DNA of 64,000 nt from Silurus meridionalis (Eukaryota; Chordata; Actinopteri; Siluriformes; Siluridae): NCBI RefSeq assembly GCF_014805685.1, contig NC_060886.1:30344862-30408861 (forward strand). Reading direction: 5' to 3'. Both the position numbers and the translations under genes were made by a program. Under the pieces are notes generated by a model that saw nothing but the letters and a program-made list of their open reading frames with translations, was not told the DNA's origin and searched no databases. Positions within the stretch are counted from its first letter, which is position 1. Every line of letters starts with the position of its first letter. Of the stretch, positions 50,742-59,989 are shown one piece after another.

Positions 50742-50936
50742 GAGAGGTGGTAGCTTAGTGGATAAAACATTGGGCTTTAGATCTGAAGGTTGTGAGTTCA
50801 AATCGCAACCACACCAAGCTGCCACCTCTGGACCCCTGAGAATGGCTTCTAACCCCATTGCTGCTTAAATGTACGACTGAAAACAATGTAAGTCACTTTG
50901 GATAAGAGCATCTGCCAAATGCCATAAATGTATGGT
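50742..50936 (+). repeat. tRNA-derived SINE, best-preserved copy
   Basis: The head gaggtggtagcttagtggata has a textbook A-box (TAGCTTAGTGG). The B-box ggttgtgagttcaaatcgc lies about 40 bases on. The tail gtcactttggataagagcatctgccaaatgcc is the 3' end shared by many fish SINEs and their partner LINEs. It shows the family's full layout. Confidence 0.88.
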
Positions 50937-52094
50937 GGAAAGAAATACAACTTCAAGGTGGTTGCTTGGTTCCTAATTTCTGTGGTGTGCATATTTTTCT
51001 CAGGTGATTTTATGGTGGATTCAGGGATCTATATTATTTTTTGACCTCTTCACTAGTGTCAGTAGGTGTATTGTTATGCATTTTCTACTAAGTGTGAGCT
51101 GAAATCCTTCCAGTGATTAGATGTCCAAATAAATCAATGCCTGCAGTAAAACTTTGCACAAGTTCCTACATCTTGCTTTCAAGAAGGACCTATGATGGGA
51201 TGATGGAATGAGGGTTAAAGAAGAAGGAAACTCCACTGTACCCTCTTGTCTTGATCCTCTCAAGGTAGTCAGACATTTGCCTTGACTTTGAGCTGGAACT
51301 TTGCAGCATGTCTACACTGCCAGGACCTTACACTGGGTCCACACTGGGCTGGACAAGTTCAGGGCAGGAGGTCATCCCCCACTTAGATTCATTCATATTC
51401 TTTTTTCGATTAGTGGAAAAATATCAGAATATAAAATTCATAATATATATAATGCTTCTTTGACGCATGGCTTACATGCACCCACAGTTTTCCAATTGAA
51501 GCAAACACTAACATATAAAACACTACATCAGCTGGTTCACCATCAGGTCGCCCTGAAACGCAGTCTTTCCCCAGACACCGATGTAATCACCCCCATGGAT
51601 CCTCATCCCAAAGCACAAATCCTCCTGTACGTTGTAAGCCGATACAGTAACCATATGCTGCAAAATATTACTCGTTTAGTTTTCAGGGTGAAACTTGGTC
51701 TTGGCTTCCCCTCCCCAAAATGGTGTTCTATTTCCAAGGGCTTGGTATTAAGCTGTGCATTTCCCTAAGGATTAGTGGAAAGTGTGACCCAAGTCCATCT
51801 CATCCCTGCTCTCCCACTGTCTCTTGCTTGGTCTCGTTTCGCCTCACCACGGTATTATTTTAGTAGATTAGTGATGTGTTTGTGTTGACAGCTGCTGTCC
51901 TGATGCTGGATTAGATGAGGCACAGTTGTACCAGTGCATGTAAGTTTCTTGTTTTTTCTCTGAAAGTCAAATCCTTATTAAGATAGAAATACAGGACAGT
52001 TTTCAGCTTATGGAGACGTTTGTCTGGTTGTTTGCCCCTTATTCACTCTGAAAAGGACCATTATATATAAATATCTAATGTTTTGCTGGTATGT
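50937..52094. other. Intergenic, no gene recognised
   Basis: A 155-codon open frame (51,301-51,768) is the longest non-repetitive frame here but shows no domain or gene context. The interval 51,840-51,930 (GTTGACAGCTGCTGTCCTG) is a small conserved-looking patch. Confidence 0.35.
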
Positions 52095-52102
52095 GTAGGC
52101 TG

Positions 52103-52420
52103 TAGTGATGAGAGGGTCGGATCATTTTAGTGACTCAAAAATAATATCAAATGTTTTATTTACATTTCCAATAAAAAGATCCCCAACACGTCTACATCCA
52201 CGCACTTTGACTGTCACGTGACTCCCATAATTATTGTAACAATGTCAAGGACCAACAAAAAGCTGATCTAGTGCAATCTGTAGCATTTAACCTGTAATTC
52301 TCAACAATGTCCACACGTCTCTGCACTGTTATAGCCTTTATATTTATTCACTGTAAATATGTTTACATGTATATCACATGCTGTAAATATGCTACTTATT
52401 TATCTGCACTATTTGCACGA

Positions 52421-52479
<59 letters not shown>

Positions 52480-52480
52480 G

Positions 52481-52558
<78 letters not shown>

Positions 52559-52709
52559 CATCCATCCATGGGAGTCAAATGATAAAAGAGCAAATGACTA
52601 GGACTAGACGAGGACTAGAAGAGTCAAAAGATGAATTTCTGAATTCTGTTTCCTGTGCATAACCTACGGAGATTTTGCAATGCTTTGCTCATGCGCGTCC
52701 CCGTCACTA
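52103..52709 (-). mobile_element. hAT-like element with 8-bp target duplication, interrupted
   Basis: Left end tagtgatgagagggtcggatcattttagtgact and right end ...gcgcgtccccgtcacta match, in reverse, the element at 16,760. Flanks gtaggctg (52,095-52,102) and gtgggctg (52,710-52,717) agree at 7 of 8 positions, the duplication length of hAT elements. The middle (about 52,180-52,566) is foreign: text ending ctgtaaatatgctacttatttatctgcac followed by a tetranucleotide array. Confidence 0.82.
52422..52566 (+). repeat. (CTGT)n(CTAT)n(CATC)n compound microsatellite
   Basis: About 145 bp: CTGT units, then CTAT units, then a few CATC units, inside the hAT-like copy. It may be the 3' simple-repeat tail of a retroelement inserted there. 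Confidence 0.96.
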
Positions 52710-52782
52710 GTGGGCTGTGGTTTGTTTCACTATATTAACACTCCTGTCCATGAAAGCAGCTTAGAAAATTAAAATGAGAAGA

Positions 52783-52786
<4 letters not shown>

Positions 52787-52824
<38 letters not shown>
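52787..52824 (+). repeat. (GT)n microsatellite
   Basis: About 19 GT units. Confidence 0.97.
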
Positions 52825-52828
<4 letters not shown>

Positions 52829-52885
52829 TTACCCTTTTAAATAGATGAAAGTTGAAATGCACCAATTATTGTTTGAAACAATTAT

Positions 52886-53040
52886 ATTTACATTTACGGC
52901 ATTTGGCAGATCCAGAGCCAATAACATTGAAGGATTAAGGGACTTGCTCAAAAGACCAGCTTGCTTGGTGGTGCTGGGATTTGAACTTGTGACCTCCTGA
53001 TCCAGAGTCCAATGCATTAACAACTGAACTACTACCTCAT
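52886..53040 (-). repeat. tRNA-derived SINE, complete minus copy
   Basis: Reverse-complemented: tgaggtagtagttcagttgttaatgcattgg (A-box region), caggaggtcacaagttcaaatcccagc (B-box), gagcaagtcccttaatcc, then ggctctggatctgccaaatgccgtaaatgtaaat. Head, body and tail are all present. Confidence 0.85.
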
Positions 53041-54199
53041 TATATGCACCATTAGTGCGTTTGCCCTTCATTGATTGTTCCAGGAGTATAAACTGGGTCA
53101 TGTTTTGAGGCACGTTTGGGCGTATGGTAATCAAGAAATGAAACCTTTACATCCTGCGACAGAAACGACCCCCATTTCAGAAGAAAAACACTCAGTGGCT
53201 CAGGTATTGTGTAAGGCAGTTCCTTTTGCCACTACATCACAGCCAGGATTAAGTGCCTGATAAGTGGCTGATCTGTCTCAATCATCAACATGCCATGGAC
53301 TCCCTATAATGCTGTGTGCCAACACTGACTGTTCCTCATGACACATTTCCCTTGCTCTGCTTTTCATCAGGGATCACGTCATACAGTACCCATGCTAGGT
53401 CGAAGGCCATGTAGGCGTAAGAAGAAATTAATTGCGCATCAATACAGGAGTATTTCTGTGTAATGTGCTTTTTGGAGGACATTTGGGGCGGCAGTGAAAA
53501 CCAATTTCCACCTCGTTTGATTGACATCTAAGTGACTTTCCCGTAACGGGTCTGGATTTAATTTCAGGTGTCATGATAAAAATTTGTGCTTGGCATGAAC
53601 ATGGGTCCAAATAGTTTCCACTTTTATGGTTTCGTTTGGTTTTATAATTTGTCCTAATTTTTTTTGCTTTCGGAGTCTTCATTTGTAGTACTTTTGCGTC
53701 AGCTTGAAGCGAGCTTAAACACAGTCTTAAACAGTGCTGTGTGTTTTTGTGTCTGACGAACAGGTAAAGAGAGGAACTGTGCTGGTTCCTGCAGCACTGC
53801 TTGTCCTTCCCTCACCTTCTCCGGCGGTTTATATACACAACTGTGTTTCTAGCAGTGTCGCAACAAGTGCGATCACGCAACAAGTGTGTGTTTGGGCATG
53901 CACATACGGGTGTATGTGAGTGTAAGAACTCACATGGTTGCATTGTGGTCAACCTTTCCCCAGGTTCTTGATGACTAGCTCTCTCACTTCTCCTTTCCAA
54001 TAACTTGCTGACTTCCATTGACTTAGGACATTTAACTCCCTTTTCCCAAACAAGGTTAACAAACGATCATTTTTGTTGCAAAATAACTCTTTACAAATTT
54101 GAACTCGACTACCTACTGCGCCTGCAAAGCTTTTCTCGAGACACACATGCATGTTCCTTTTGTTCCTCTGCAACAAACTCCGTTTTCAGGAAAAATCCT
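53041..54199. other. Intergenic; candidate conserved block 53,200-53,660
   Basis: The interval 53,200-53,660 is repeat-free with several homeodomain and HOX/PBX-like words (GTTTGATTGACATC, AAATTAATTGCGCATC) and TTTCAGGTGTCATG, which includes an E2-box-like CAGGTG. No gene. From 53,700 to 54,199 nothing clear. Confidence 0.35.
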
Positions 54200-54670
54200 C
54201 CCTTTTCATGAAGAACAGCTTTACACACCCAAACATTCAGCTGAAATACTTTTCCATGCCTCTTGTTAAACCTTCCAAAGGTGCTCTTCAGCATGATCCA
54301 CTTCATCCCAGAGCAGTTCAATTGGAGTTAGGTGCGGTGACTGGGCAAGCCGTTCCATGATGGATATCATTCACAGTCCTGAAGGAATTGCATGTTGTTG
54401 AAGTATGGAATGGGAGCCATGTTGGTTCAGGATTCCTTACACTTTTCGGAATAAGTCTCCAACCTTCCCTGCTCCAAAACAGCCTAAAAACCATTCAGGG
54501 GTGAGGCAGTCTGCTAACATTCTCCAAGCTCTGCTGTTAGAGACAAAAATGTCCCATTTGAAACCAATTCATGTGCATTTTAGCCAATTTGTCACATAGA
54601 AACAAAAAAGGAACCTGCAAGTGTCTCAGAAACTATAAAAGATGAGGTGTTTCCACACTTTTCACAGGCG
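54200..54670 (-). pseudogene. DNA-transposon relic (Tc1-like)
   Basis: Text such as gatccacttcatcccagagcagttcaattgg, ggtgactgggcaagccgttccatgatgg, gaaggaattgcatgttgttgaag, atgttggttcaggattcctt and tgaggcagtctgctaacattctcc belongs to a widespread fish DNA-transposon family whose transposase reads on the minus strand. All frames are broken. Exact superfamily is from memory of the repeat, not a search. Confidence 0.6.
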
Positions 54671-55332
54671 CTCTCATTTAAAAGTTTCCTTTTGAGTAAT
54701 TTATTTTTGCACGGTTAAAAAAAAAATGACAATATTATCTAAATCAAGAAATGAGATCTTTATATATTCGCCCACATCAATGGTTAGATGTCATTTCTTT
54801 CCAATTATGTCTTCCAGGATGTTGCACAGAAGGAGGTTTCAGTGTGAATTTGTAAGACCTAAAAATCACAAAAGGGAAAAGAGAGAAAAAAAAAACACAA
54901 CAACACCAATTATTTCTCATAACAGTCATTGCATAAGTATATTTCTTGGAATACCTGAGTCAATCAAATCGGTGGGAACTCTGCTGGGGCGAAATGCGCC
55001 ACGGCTACTACGCATGCGCGATAGGGAAGCGTCGTGCAGTCCCATTTTTATTTTTTTTGGTTTGAGAGAGAAATGAATATGTGCCGAAGGGGTTTTGATT
55101 CCTTTCTTAAGTTGAACTTGTGTAAGTGTTGTAGTGCACAATAACTCTGGTGCAGCGTTACTTTTACAGGAGGAGAAAAAAAAAGAAGTGCATAAATAAA
55201 TGGGTCATAGTCTGGCAACGAGGGAGGAAAAAAAATAAATAAATCAGTACAAATAAATTCCTAGGTGAGGGGTTTTTATTCACTCTCCACTGTAATCCAA
55301 TTTCATGCCATACTCAATACTCGAGAAGCTCG

Positions 55333-55336
<4 letters not shown>
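54671..55336. other. zeb2-proximal upstream sequence with NRF1-like site
   Basis: Mostly AT-rich, but 54,985-55,045 is a CpG-containing island with ACGCATGCGCG at 55,010-55,020, one base off the NRF1 consensus. Could mark a distal or antisense start site. Confidence 0.35.
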
Positions 55337-55379
<43 letters not shown>

Positions 55380-55460
55380 ATGAACACTGATCTCATGAGG
55401 GAATAAAAAAAAATTATTATAATTATTATTGTTATTATATTATATATACATATATGTGTA

Positions 55461-55514
<54 letters not shown>

Positions 55515-55529
55515 ATAATAAAATGTATT

Positions 55530-55577
<48 letters not shown>
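55337..55577 (+). repeat. (GA)n, (TA)n and (AAT)n microsatellites
   Basis: (GA)18 at 55,337-55,373; TA-rich tract about 55,438-55,511; (AAT)n to 55,577. These open the simple-repeat cluster that continues to 58,860. Confidence 0.95.
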
Positions 55578-55578
<1 letters not shown>

Positions 55579-55804
55579 CTATTATTTACCTATTCTTTTT
55601 AGTTTTTGTTTTTTTTGTTTGTCCTGTATGCTCATGAATAATTAATATCTGTTTGCAGCATGACTGGGAAAACTCTTATTTGTCTGCAACAAGAACATAA
55701 AACCATTCTGGCATTTTATTGGTCAATTAGTATCCGAACTCCCAAGAGAAGAAACAGGCTTTTCTCCCAACCAGAGACGCGTTTATAATAACGGAGGAGG
55801 GAGT

Positions 55805-55807
<3 letters not shown>

Positions 55808-55855
<48 letters not shown>
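55808..55855 (+). repeat. (GT)n microsatellite
   Basis: About 24 GT units. Confidence 0.97.
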
Positions 55856-55856
<1 letters not shown>

Positions 55857-55993
55857 GGAAGTAAAGATAAAAATAGCAGGATGGCAAGGGTGCACAGTGG
55901 ATTAAATACAAGAACACTGTACAGTAAGGACTCTTGATGAAACAGCTCGTGTATTCCATCAGGTGTCTACCCAAAGAAAAAAACAGAGGTCAA

Positions 55994-55994
<1 letters not shown>

Positions 55995-56042
<48 letters not shown>
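55995..56042 (+). repeat. (AAT)n microsatellite
   Basis: About 16 AAT units lying 22 bp upstream of the NRF1-type palindrome. Confidence 0.97.
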
Positions 56043-56063
56043 TACAGGAGCGGAGGTTTCAAC

Positions 56064-56075
56064 TGCGCATGCGCC
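56064..56075. promoter_or_regulatory. NRF1-type palindrome
   Basis: TGCGCATGCGCC matches the NRF1 consensus YGCGCAYGCGCR at the 11 palindromic positions, ending in C where the consensus prefers a purine. Such sites mark CpG promoters. Confidence 0.6.
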
Positions 56076-56281
56076 ACTACAGGTACACTACCTGTCAACT
56101 CCAAGGCAAGGTGAAAGCTTTGGAAAGTATCTCCCCCACAACCCACCCCATTCCCCAACTTATTCCTGGAAAAAAACGACCTCCATCACTCCCTTCTTCT
56201 CTTTATTACATTCCTCCGCGTAAAGATAGGTGGCGTGTGGCGCGCCTCGGTGTAGCGCAAATAAAGTGCAAAAAAAAGAGT

Positions 56282-56285
<4 letters not shown>

Positions 56286-56312
<27 letters not shown>
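56286..56312 (+). repeat. (GA)n microsatellite
   Basis: About 13 GA units. A second interrupted GA-rich tract lies at 56,691-56,740. Confidence 0.95.
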
Positions 56313-56316
<4 letters not shown>

Positions 56317-56675
56317 AAGGAGAAATATCAAGAAGAGGCGTAACATCACGTCAACTCCTCCAGATCTTAACTCCTAACCTGTCCATCTGGAATAACGGTC
56401 CCTCCCGTGAAGTGGAACGCTACATGCGCTTCTGGCTGCGTCCGACCCTCGTCTTCATTCTCCAAACCTTTTTTACTTTCTTTCCTTCCTTCCTCCCATC
56501 CAGCCCGGTTCAGGAGGGTTCCGTAAAACATTCCGGTAGGTTTGGGTTTGCTTCTTTGGTATCTAATCAGGCCCTTGTAGATGGCGCTTGTGCGCCCCGG
56601 TTGAGTTTGGGTTTGTTGTGGTTGCTTTTTTCCTCCCTCACCCTCCCCGGGGATGAGAGACCTTGGCATCGTCCA

Positions 56676-56693
56676 CTCACCTGCGCAGGTGAG
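56676..56693. promoter_or_regulatory. 18-bp palindrome: two inverted CACCTG boxes
   Basis: CTCACCTGCGCAGGTGAG is a perfect palindrome holding CACCTG and CAGGTG separated by CG. CACCT(G) is the element bound by both zinc-finger clusters of ZEB1/ZEB2 and by SNAIL factors, so self-repression or SNAIL input is plausible. The right half (CAG, then GTGAGA, cut after 56,688) also fits a 5' splice site, so it may instead, or also, be the end of a non-coding exon 1. Confidence 0.55.
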
Positions 56694-56912
56694 AGAACGA
56701 GAGAGAGAGAGAGAGCGATAGAGAGAGAGGGAGGGAGGAGAAGGAGGGGGGGAACAGGAGCGCGTAATGAGAGTCTGCGCGGCTGCGAACTCTGGACACC
56801 GGCGCGCTCGGGAACGCGCTTGTCTTCCCCGGGACATCGGTCCATATAGTGGACATACTTCACCCGGGTTCCGCTGAATTTATTTTAGTTTTATTATAAC
56901 TGATGTCAGTAT

Positions 56913-57223
56913 TATTATTAATAATAATAATAATATTAATAATATTAATATTACAATAAATCCTATAATAATAACAGTAATTATTACTATTATCATTTTA
57001 ATGTAATTGTATTGTGCATTTTCCACCAAAACTGACAATTCTTAATTTTTCCCCGTGTGTGTGTGTGTGTGTGTGTGTGGGTTGTGTATGAACGTGTGTG
57101 CGTGCGCGCAAGTACATGTGAGTGTAAAGTGTATGATATATGCAAAAATATCAGTTGATTATTTGTAACGAAAAGGAAACGAAAATGGTTCATATTTTAT
57201 CAGACTATTAATACTTTCAATAC

Positions 57224-57274
<51 letters not shown>

Positions 57275-57310
57275 TTAACTAGACACTCTCTACTGGGCGT
57301 CAATGCGCAG

Positions 57311-57364
<54 letters not shown>
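56913..57364 (+). repeat. AAT, GT, TTA and GT microsatellites
   Basis: ATT/AAT-rich tract 56,913-56,955; (GT)n 57,055-57,079; (TTA)n 57,226-57,273; (GT)26 57,312-57,364. They lie inside the presumed 5' UTR intron. Confidence 0.93.
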
Positions 57365-57366
<2 letters not shown>

Positions 57367-57679
57367 GACTTTGAGCTGTAAAACTAACAACAGGTCCAAA
57401 AGCTATGAAGTCAAAAAGCTCTTTATCTTTATCTCCTTCATCATTCCTAAAAAACAAATTGCTGCGTTTTGATTAAACAAAAACAACAACAACAAAGAAA
57501 TACGCTTCTCTTCAGTCTGTCTTTTTTTTTTTACTATTTATATAATCTGTCCATCCAACTATTTATATTTTCTACTAAAAGCAACAAAAAACTTAAATTC
57601 CCTTAAAATGAAGAGAAACGCAAAGCGCTCGCGTTCACATTCTTTCCGAATAAAACATCAAACCTGATGCGCAATTCTT

Positions 57680-57705
57680 TCTTTCTTTCTTTCTTTTTCT
57701 TTCAG
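57680..57705 (+). other. Candidate 3' splice site (upstream option)
   Basis: A TTTC-rich pyrimidine tract runs into TTCTTTTTCTTTCAG at 57,691-57,705, followed by CGTC. It is a very good acceptor by sequence. If used, the exon carrying the zeb2 start would be about 614 bp. Confidence 0.4.
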
Positions 57706-57875
57706 CGTCTTCCCCTTTATTTGTTGTCATCTCTGTCACTATTCTGACCATCTAAACTTTTTCTTTTTCATCAAGAAGAGGTGGATGTGTGTTGGGTGAA
57801 AACTTGTAAAGAAGGTGTGTTATGTATGTGTGTATGTGTCTCCCCTTTTTTTGTGCCTGTCCCCCACTTCTCCGC

Positions 57876-57880
<5 letters not shown>

Positions 57881-57929
<49 letters not shown>

Positions 57930-57945
57930 TCTGCTGTCCGATCAG
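57881..57945 (+). repeat. (CT)n microsatellite forming a second candidate 3' splice site
   Basis: About 23 CT units, then CCTTCTGCTGTCCGATCAG ending at 57,945. The microsatellite supplies the polypyrimidine tract. If used, the exon would be 57,946-58,319. Confidence 0.5.
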
Positions 57946-58246
57946 ACACTTCAAAAAAAGATCAGGCGACGCACGGCGCTCCTCTCCGCGCGCAGCGAAA
58001 CTTCATTTTGGGACTTTCCACCAAAACAAAAATAAATGTATTAGGTCCTTTTTTGGGACATCCATATCTTCTGTCTCTGTGCGTCGCGGACATTAGATAT
58101 AACCAGTCCTGTAAACTAGAAGAAAGACAAAACAAATTCAGAAGAACAATCAGAAGAACAAAGCAAGTGAATCCAAACTGTTGGCGTCGTTGTGTTTTCT
58201 TGGTGTGGTTTAGATCCTGGATGGAGTTCCTGAGAGTCTCTTATCA
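57946..58246 (+). other. zeb2: zeb2 5' untranslated region (proximal part)
   Basis: Starts with a CpG-rich patch (GGCGACGCACGGCGCTCC...CCGCGCGCAGCG), then A-rich sequence with a short tandem cagaagaacaa motif at 58,118-58,160. An in-frame TAG at 58,211-58,213 precedes the zeb2 ATG, so the coding frame cannot extend upstream. A minimal upstream frame (ATG TAT TAG) is at 58,036-58,044 and a longer one at 58,221. Confidence 0.65.
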
Positions 58247-58250
58247 ATGA
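58221..58250 (+). other. Upstream ORF overlapping the zeb2 start (ATGA)
   Basis: ATG at 58,221 opens a nine-codon frame (MEFLRVSYQ) whose TGA (58,248-58,250) overlaps the zeb2 ATG (58,247-58,249). Its start context (TGGATGG) has G at +4 but no strong -3 purine advantage beyond T/G. Such an overlap can limit or couple initiation at the main start. Function is inferred. Confidence 0.55.
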
Positions 58251-58319
58251 AGCCGGAGATCATGGCGGAGGGGCCGCGCTGCAAGAGGCGAAAACAAGCC
58301 AACCCAAGAAGGAAGAACG
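58247..58319 (+). CDS. zeb2: ZEB2-like repressor, first coding exon (partial gene)
   Basis: ZEB2 (SIP1/ZFHX1B) is a nuclear zinc-finger/homeodomain repressor that binds paired CACCT boxes and acts in neural crest, neural development and epithelial-mesenchymal transition. This exon encodes 24 residues plus one base: MKPEI, then MAEGPRCKRRKQANPRRKN. The RRKQANPRRKN core is the known N-terminal NuRD-interaction motif of ZEB proteins. ZEB1 normally begins at the second methionine and has RRNN; the extra MK..I residues and RRKN favour ZEB2. The exon ends in phase 1 with G before GTAAGG, matching the conserved first coding junction of the family. The first ATG has a weak context (T at -3, A at +4); the second (58,262) is strong (A at -3, G at +4). 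An in-frame stop lies upstream at 58,211. Zinc fingers, homeodomain and SMAD-binding region lie in later exons outside the window. Whether it is zeb2a or zeb2b cannot be told. Confidence 0.92.
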
Positions 58320-58820
58320 GTAAGGAACCGAACCGCTTTTACACCCCAGTGTGAGAACTTCAGGGACCCGTGCTTGCGATGTGGGGGGACAAGTTGGAGT
58401 GTGTTTTAGGGTGTGTGAGAGTGTGTGAGCCTAGATCGTACCTGAGTTATCAATTTAAAAAAGTGTTTAGAAAGGTGATGATGGACTTGTGGAGAGCTCA
58501 TGGATATGATGGTTTACTGACACACGCCGAGCGCGTTTGTGTGTGTGTGTGTGTGTGGAAGTTGAGAAGTTTAGTCCGTGAAACAGGGAAGCTGAGTAGC
58601 GGTCCTGCTTATCCCATGAGCACAAAACCGTTATCTGAGTGCGCGCTCCCGAGAGACAGGGACGAGCGTGCGCACTGGATCACGAGTTTATTATGATTGT
58701 GTTATTATTTTTAATAATTCGTCTTATTTTTCGGGTGATGTTAAATACTTGTAGGAACATATTTTGAAGAAAAGTTTTCATGCATTCTCTTCTTAGTTCT
58801 CTAACCGATTATGAATGAAG

Positions 58821-58822
<2 letters not shown>

Positions 58823-58860
<38 letters not shown>
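58823..58860 (+). repeat. (GT)n microsatellite
   Basis: About 19 GT units, 500 bp inside the intron. Confidence 0.97.
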
Positions 58861-58863
<3 letters not shown>

Positions 58864-59989
58864 GTAAAACGAAAAAACGATACAGACTCACAGTGAAACC
58901 AAAATAAAAATAAGAATCATGTGATTTCAACCTCACATCAATACCCGTTACTTTCAGAGCAGTTCAGTGTGCACATGGGCCTGGGTGTTTGTTAGTGTTA
59001 GACACTGCAATCATTAACCAACATTAAAGAGAAAAAAGAGAGGAAGAAAAGACTGAAAGTGTGTCACCTGAACCATTCCTAAGCTCATGCACTTTATTTG
59101 ATTTCTGAACACGTTTACGATCCAGTTATTAAACGCAGTGCATTGATTACTTGGTAGGGAAAGAAGAAGGGAAATAAAAAAATCAATGCCAAACATAAAT
59201 ACAGCTTCAGGCTTGTTTCTTTTTTGTGACCTGGGACAAAGTCAGTGGTGTGAAATAGTGTAACTGGGCTCAACGTAGGGGGTGATGAAGGGCTCGGAGA
59301 CGACAGGAGTAATCAGCCATGTGCTTGTTTTGGCTCGGTGATGTGTCCTACTGATGTGATCATGCATGACAAAAATCGTGTTGAATTGTGATGCATCTCA
59401 GTGAGGAGTTGCTGAGTGCTGATGGTGTTTTATTTTTTATTTTTTTATAATATTCATCATCATCATCATAATAATAAGTCTAATTAAAGTTTTTGAATAG
59501 GTTTTTGTTAAACATACAATTATAAAGTAGTACAAGAAACTGTAATTAAACAGTCATATATATGTAAATATATAAATATATATAAATAAATGTGTATATA
59601 AATTTGATAATTATTATACTGTTTTGTGTACCGTTATGATACTGTAATACAATACATTGTACTATTTATAATATTATAATTGCAGTATAATTATTATGGT
59701 TTCGGACTTTGCTCTCGGACGTGTGTCTGCAATTCTGGACACACCTCCTTGTTTTGTGGTGCCCAATGGGAGGGCAGTTTAGTGCCCGAGTGTGTAACTT
59801 AATCCATGTGCATGTAAAGGCATAGCATTCAGCTGTTTCGGACTAAACTGTCAGCAATACATGCCATTATCCCTGCTTTAACAAATTTATTCGAAACTTA
59901 AATTTATTCGAACAGATTTTTCTTCATCGTCTCTAAGAAATGCTTTTTCTAACATTTTCTTTGATTAAGAAATTGTGGCAAAAAAACGT

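Larger units (their letters stand above)
56044..56880 (+). promoter_or_regulatory. zeb2: Candidate zeb2 promoter / first-exon region, CpG-dense
   Basis: CpG density rises sharply from the surrounding AT-rich desert: GCGCATGCGCC at 56,065, GTGGCGCGCCTCGGTGTAGCGC near 56,235, and a CG-rich run 56,755-56,870. There is no TATA box in an obvious position, which fits a CpG-type promoter. It lies 1.4-2.2 kb upstream of the first coding exon on the same strand. Transcription start and any non-coding exon 1 are inferred. An antisense transcript, known at the human locus, would also start in such a region, but nothing in the sequence proves it. Confidence 0.5.

Noticed and set aside
50742..50815. Possible functional tRNA gene (A-box and B-box present)
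   Set aside because: The cloverleaf stems do not form cleanly and the sequence continues into a SINE body and tail; other copies share it.
51301..51768. 155-codon non-repetitive frame
   Set aside because: No domain recognised, no neighbouring exon-like signals, and the length is within chance for 64 kb.
55934..56377. 147-codon frame with a poly-Asn run near the zeb2 promoter
   Set aside because: The Asn run is the (AAT)n microsatellite; the rest crosses CpG promoter and GA repeat sequence with no domain.
56280..56849. 189-codon plus and 156-codon minus frames in the CpG-rich region
   Set aside because: GC-rich, stop-poor sequence with GA repeats naturally yields long frames on both strands; composition (Arg/Glu, Ser/Pro) follows the repeats.
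57822..58250. 142-codon frame ending at the zeb2 start
   Set aside because: It runs through the (CT)n tract and a probable splice acceptor, so most of it would not be in a mature mRNA. Only its last nine codons, from the ATG at 58,221, are kept as a possible uORF.
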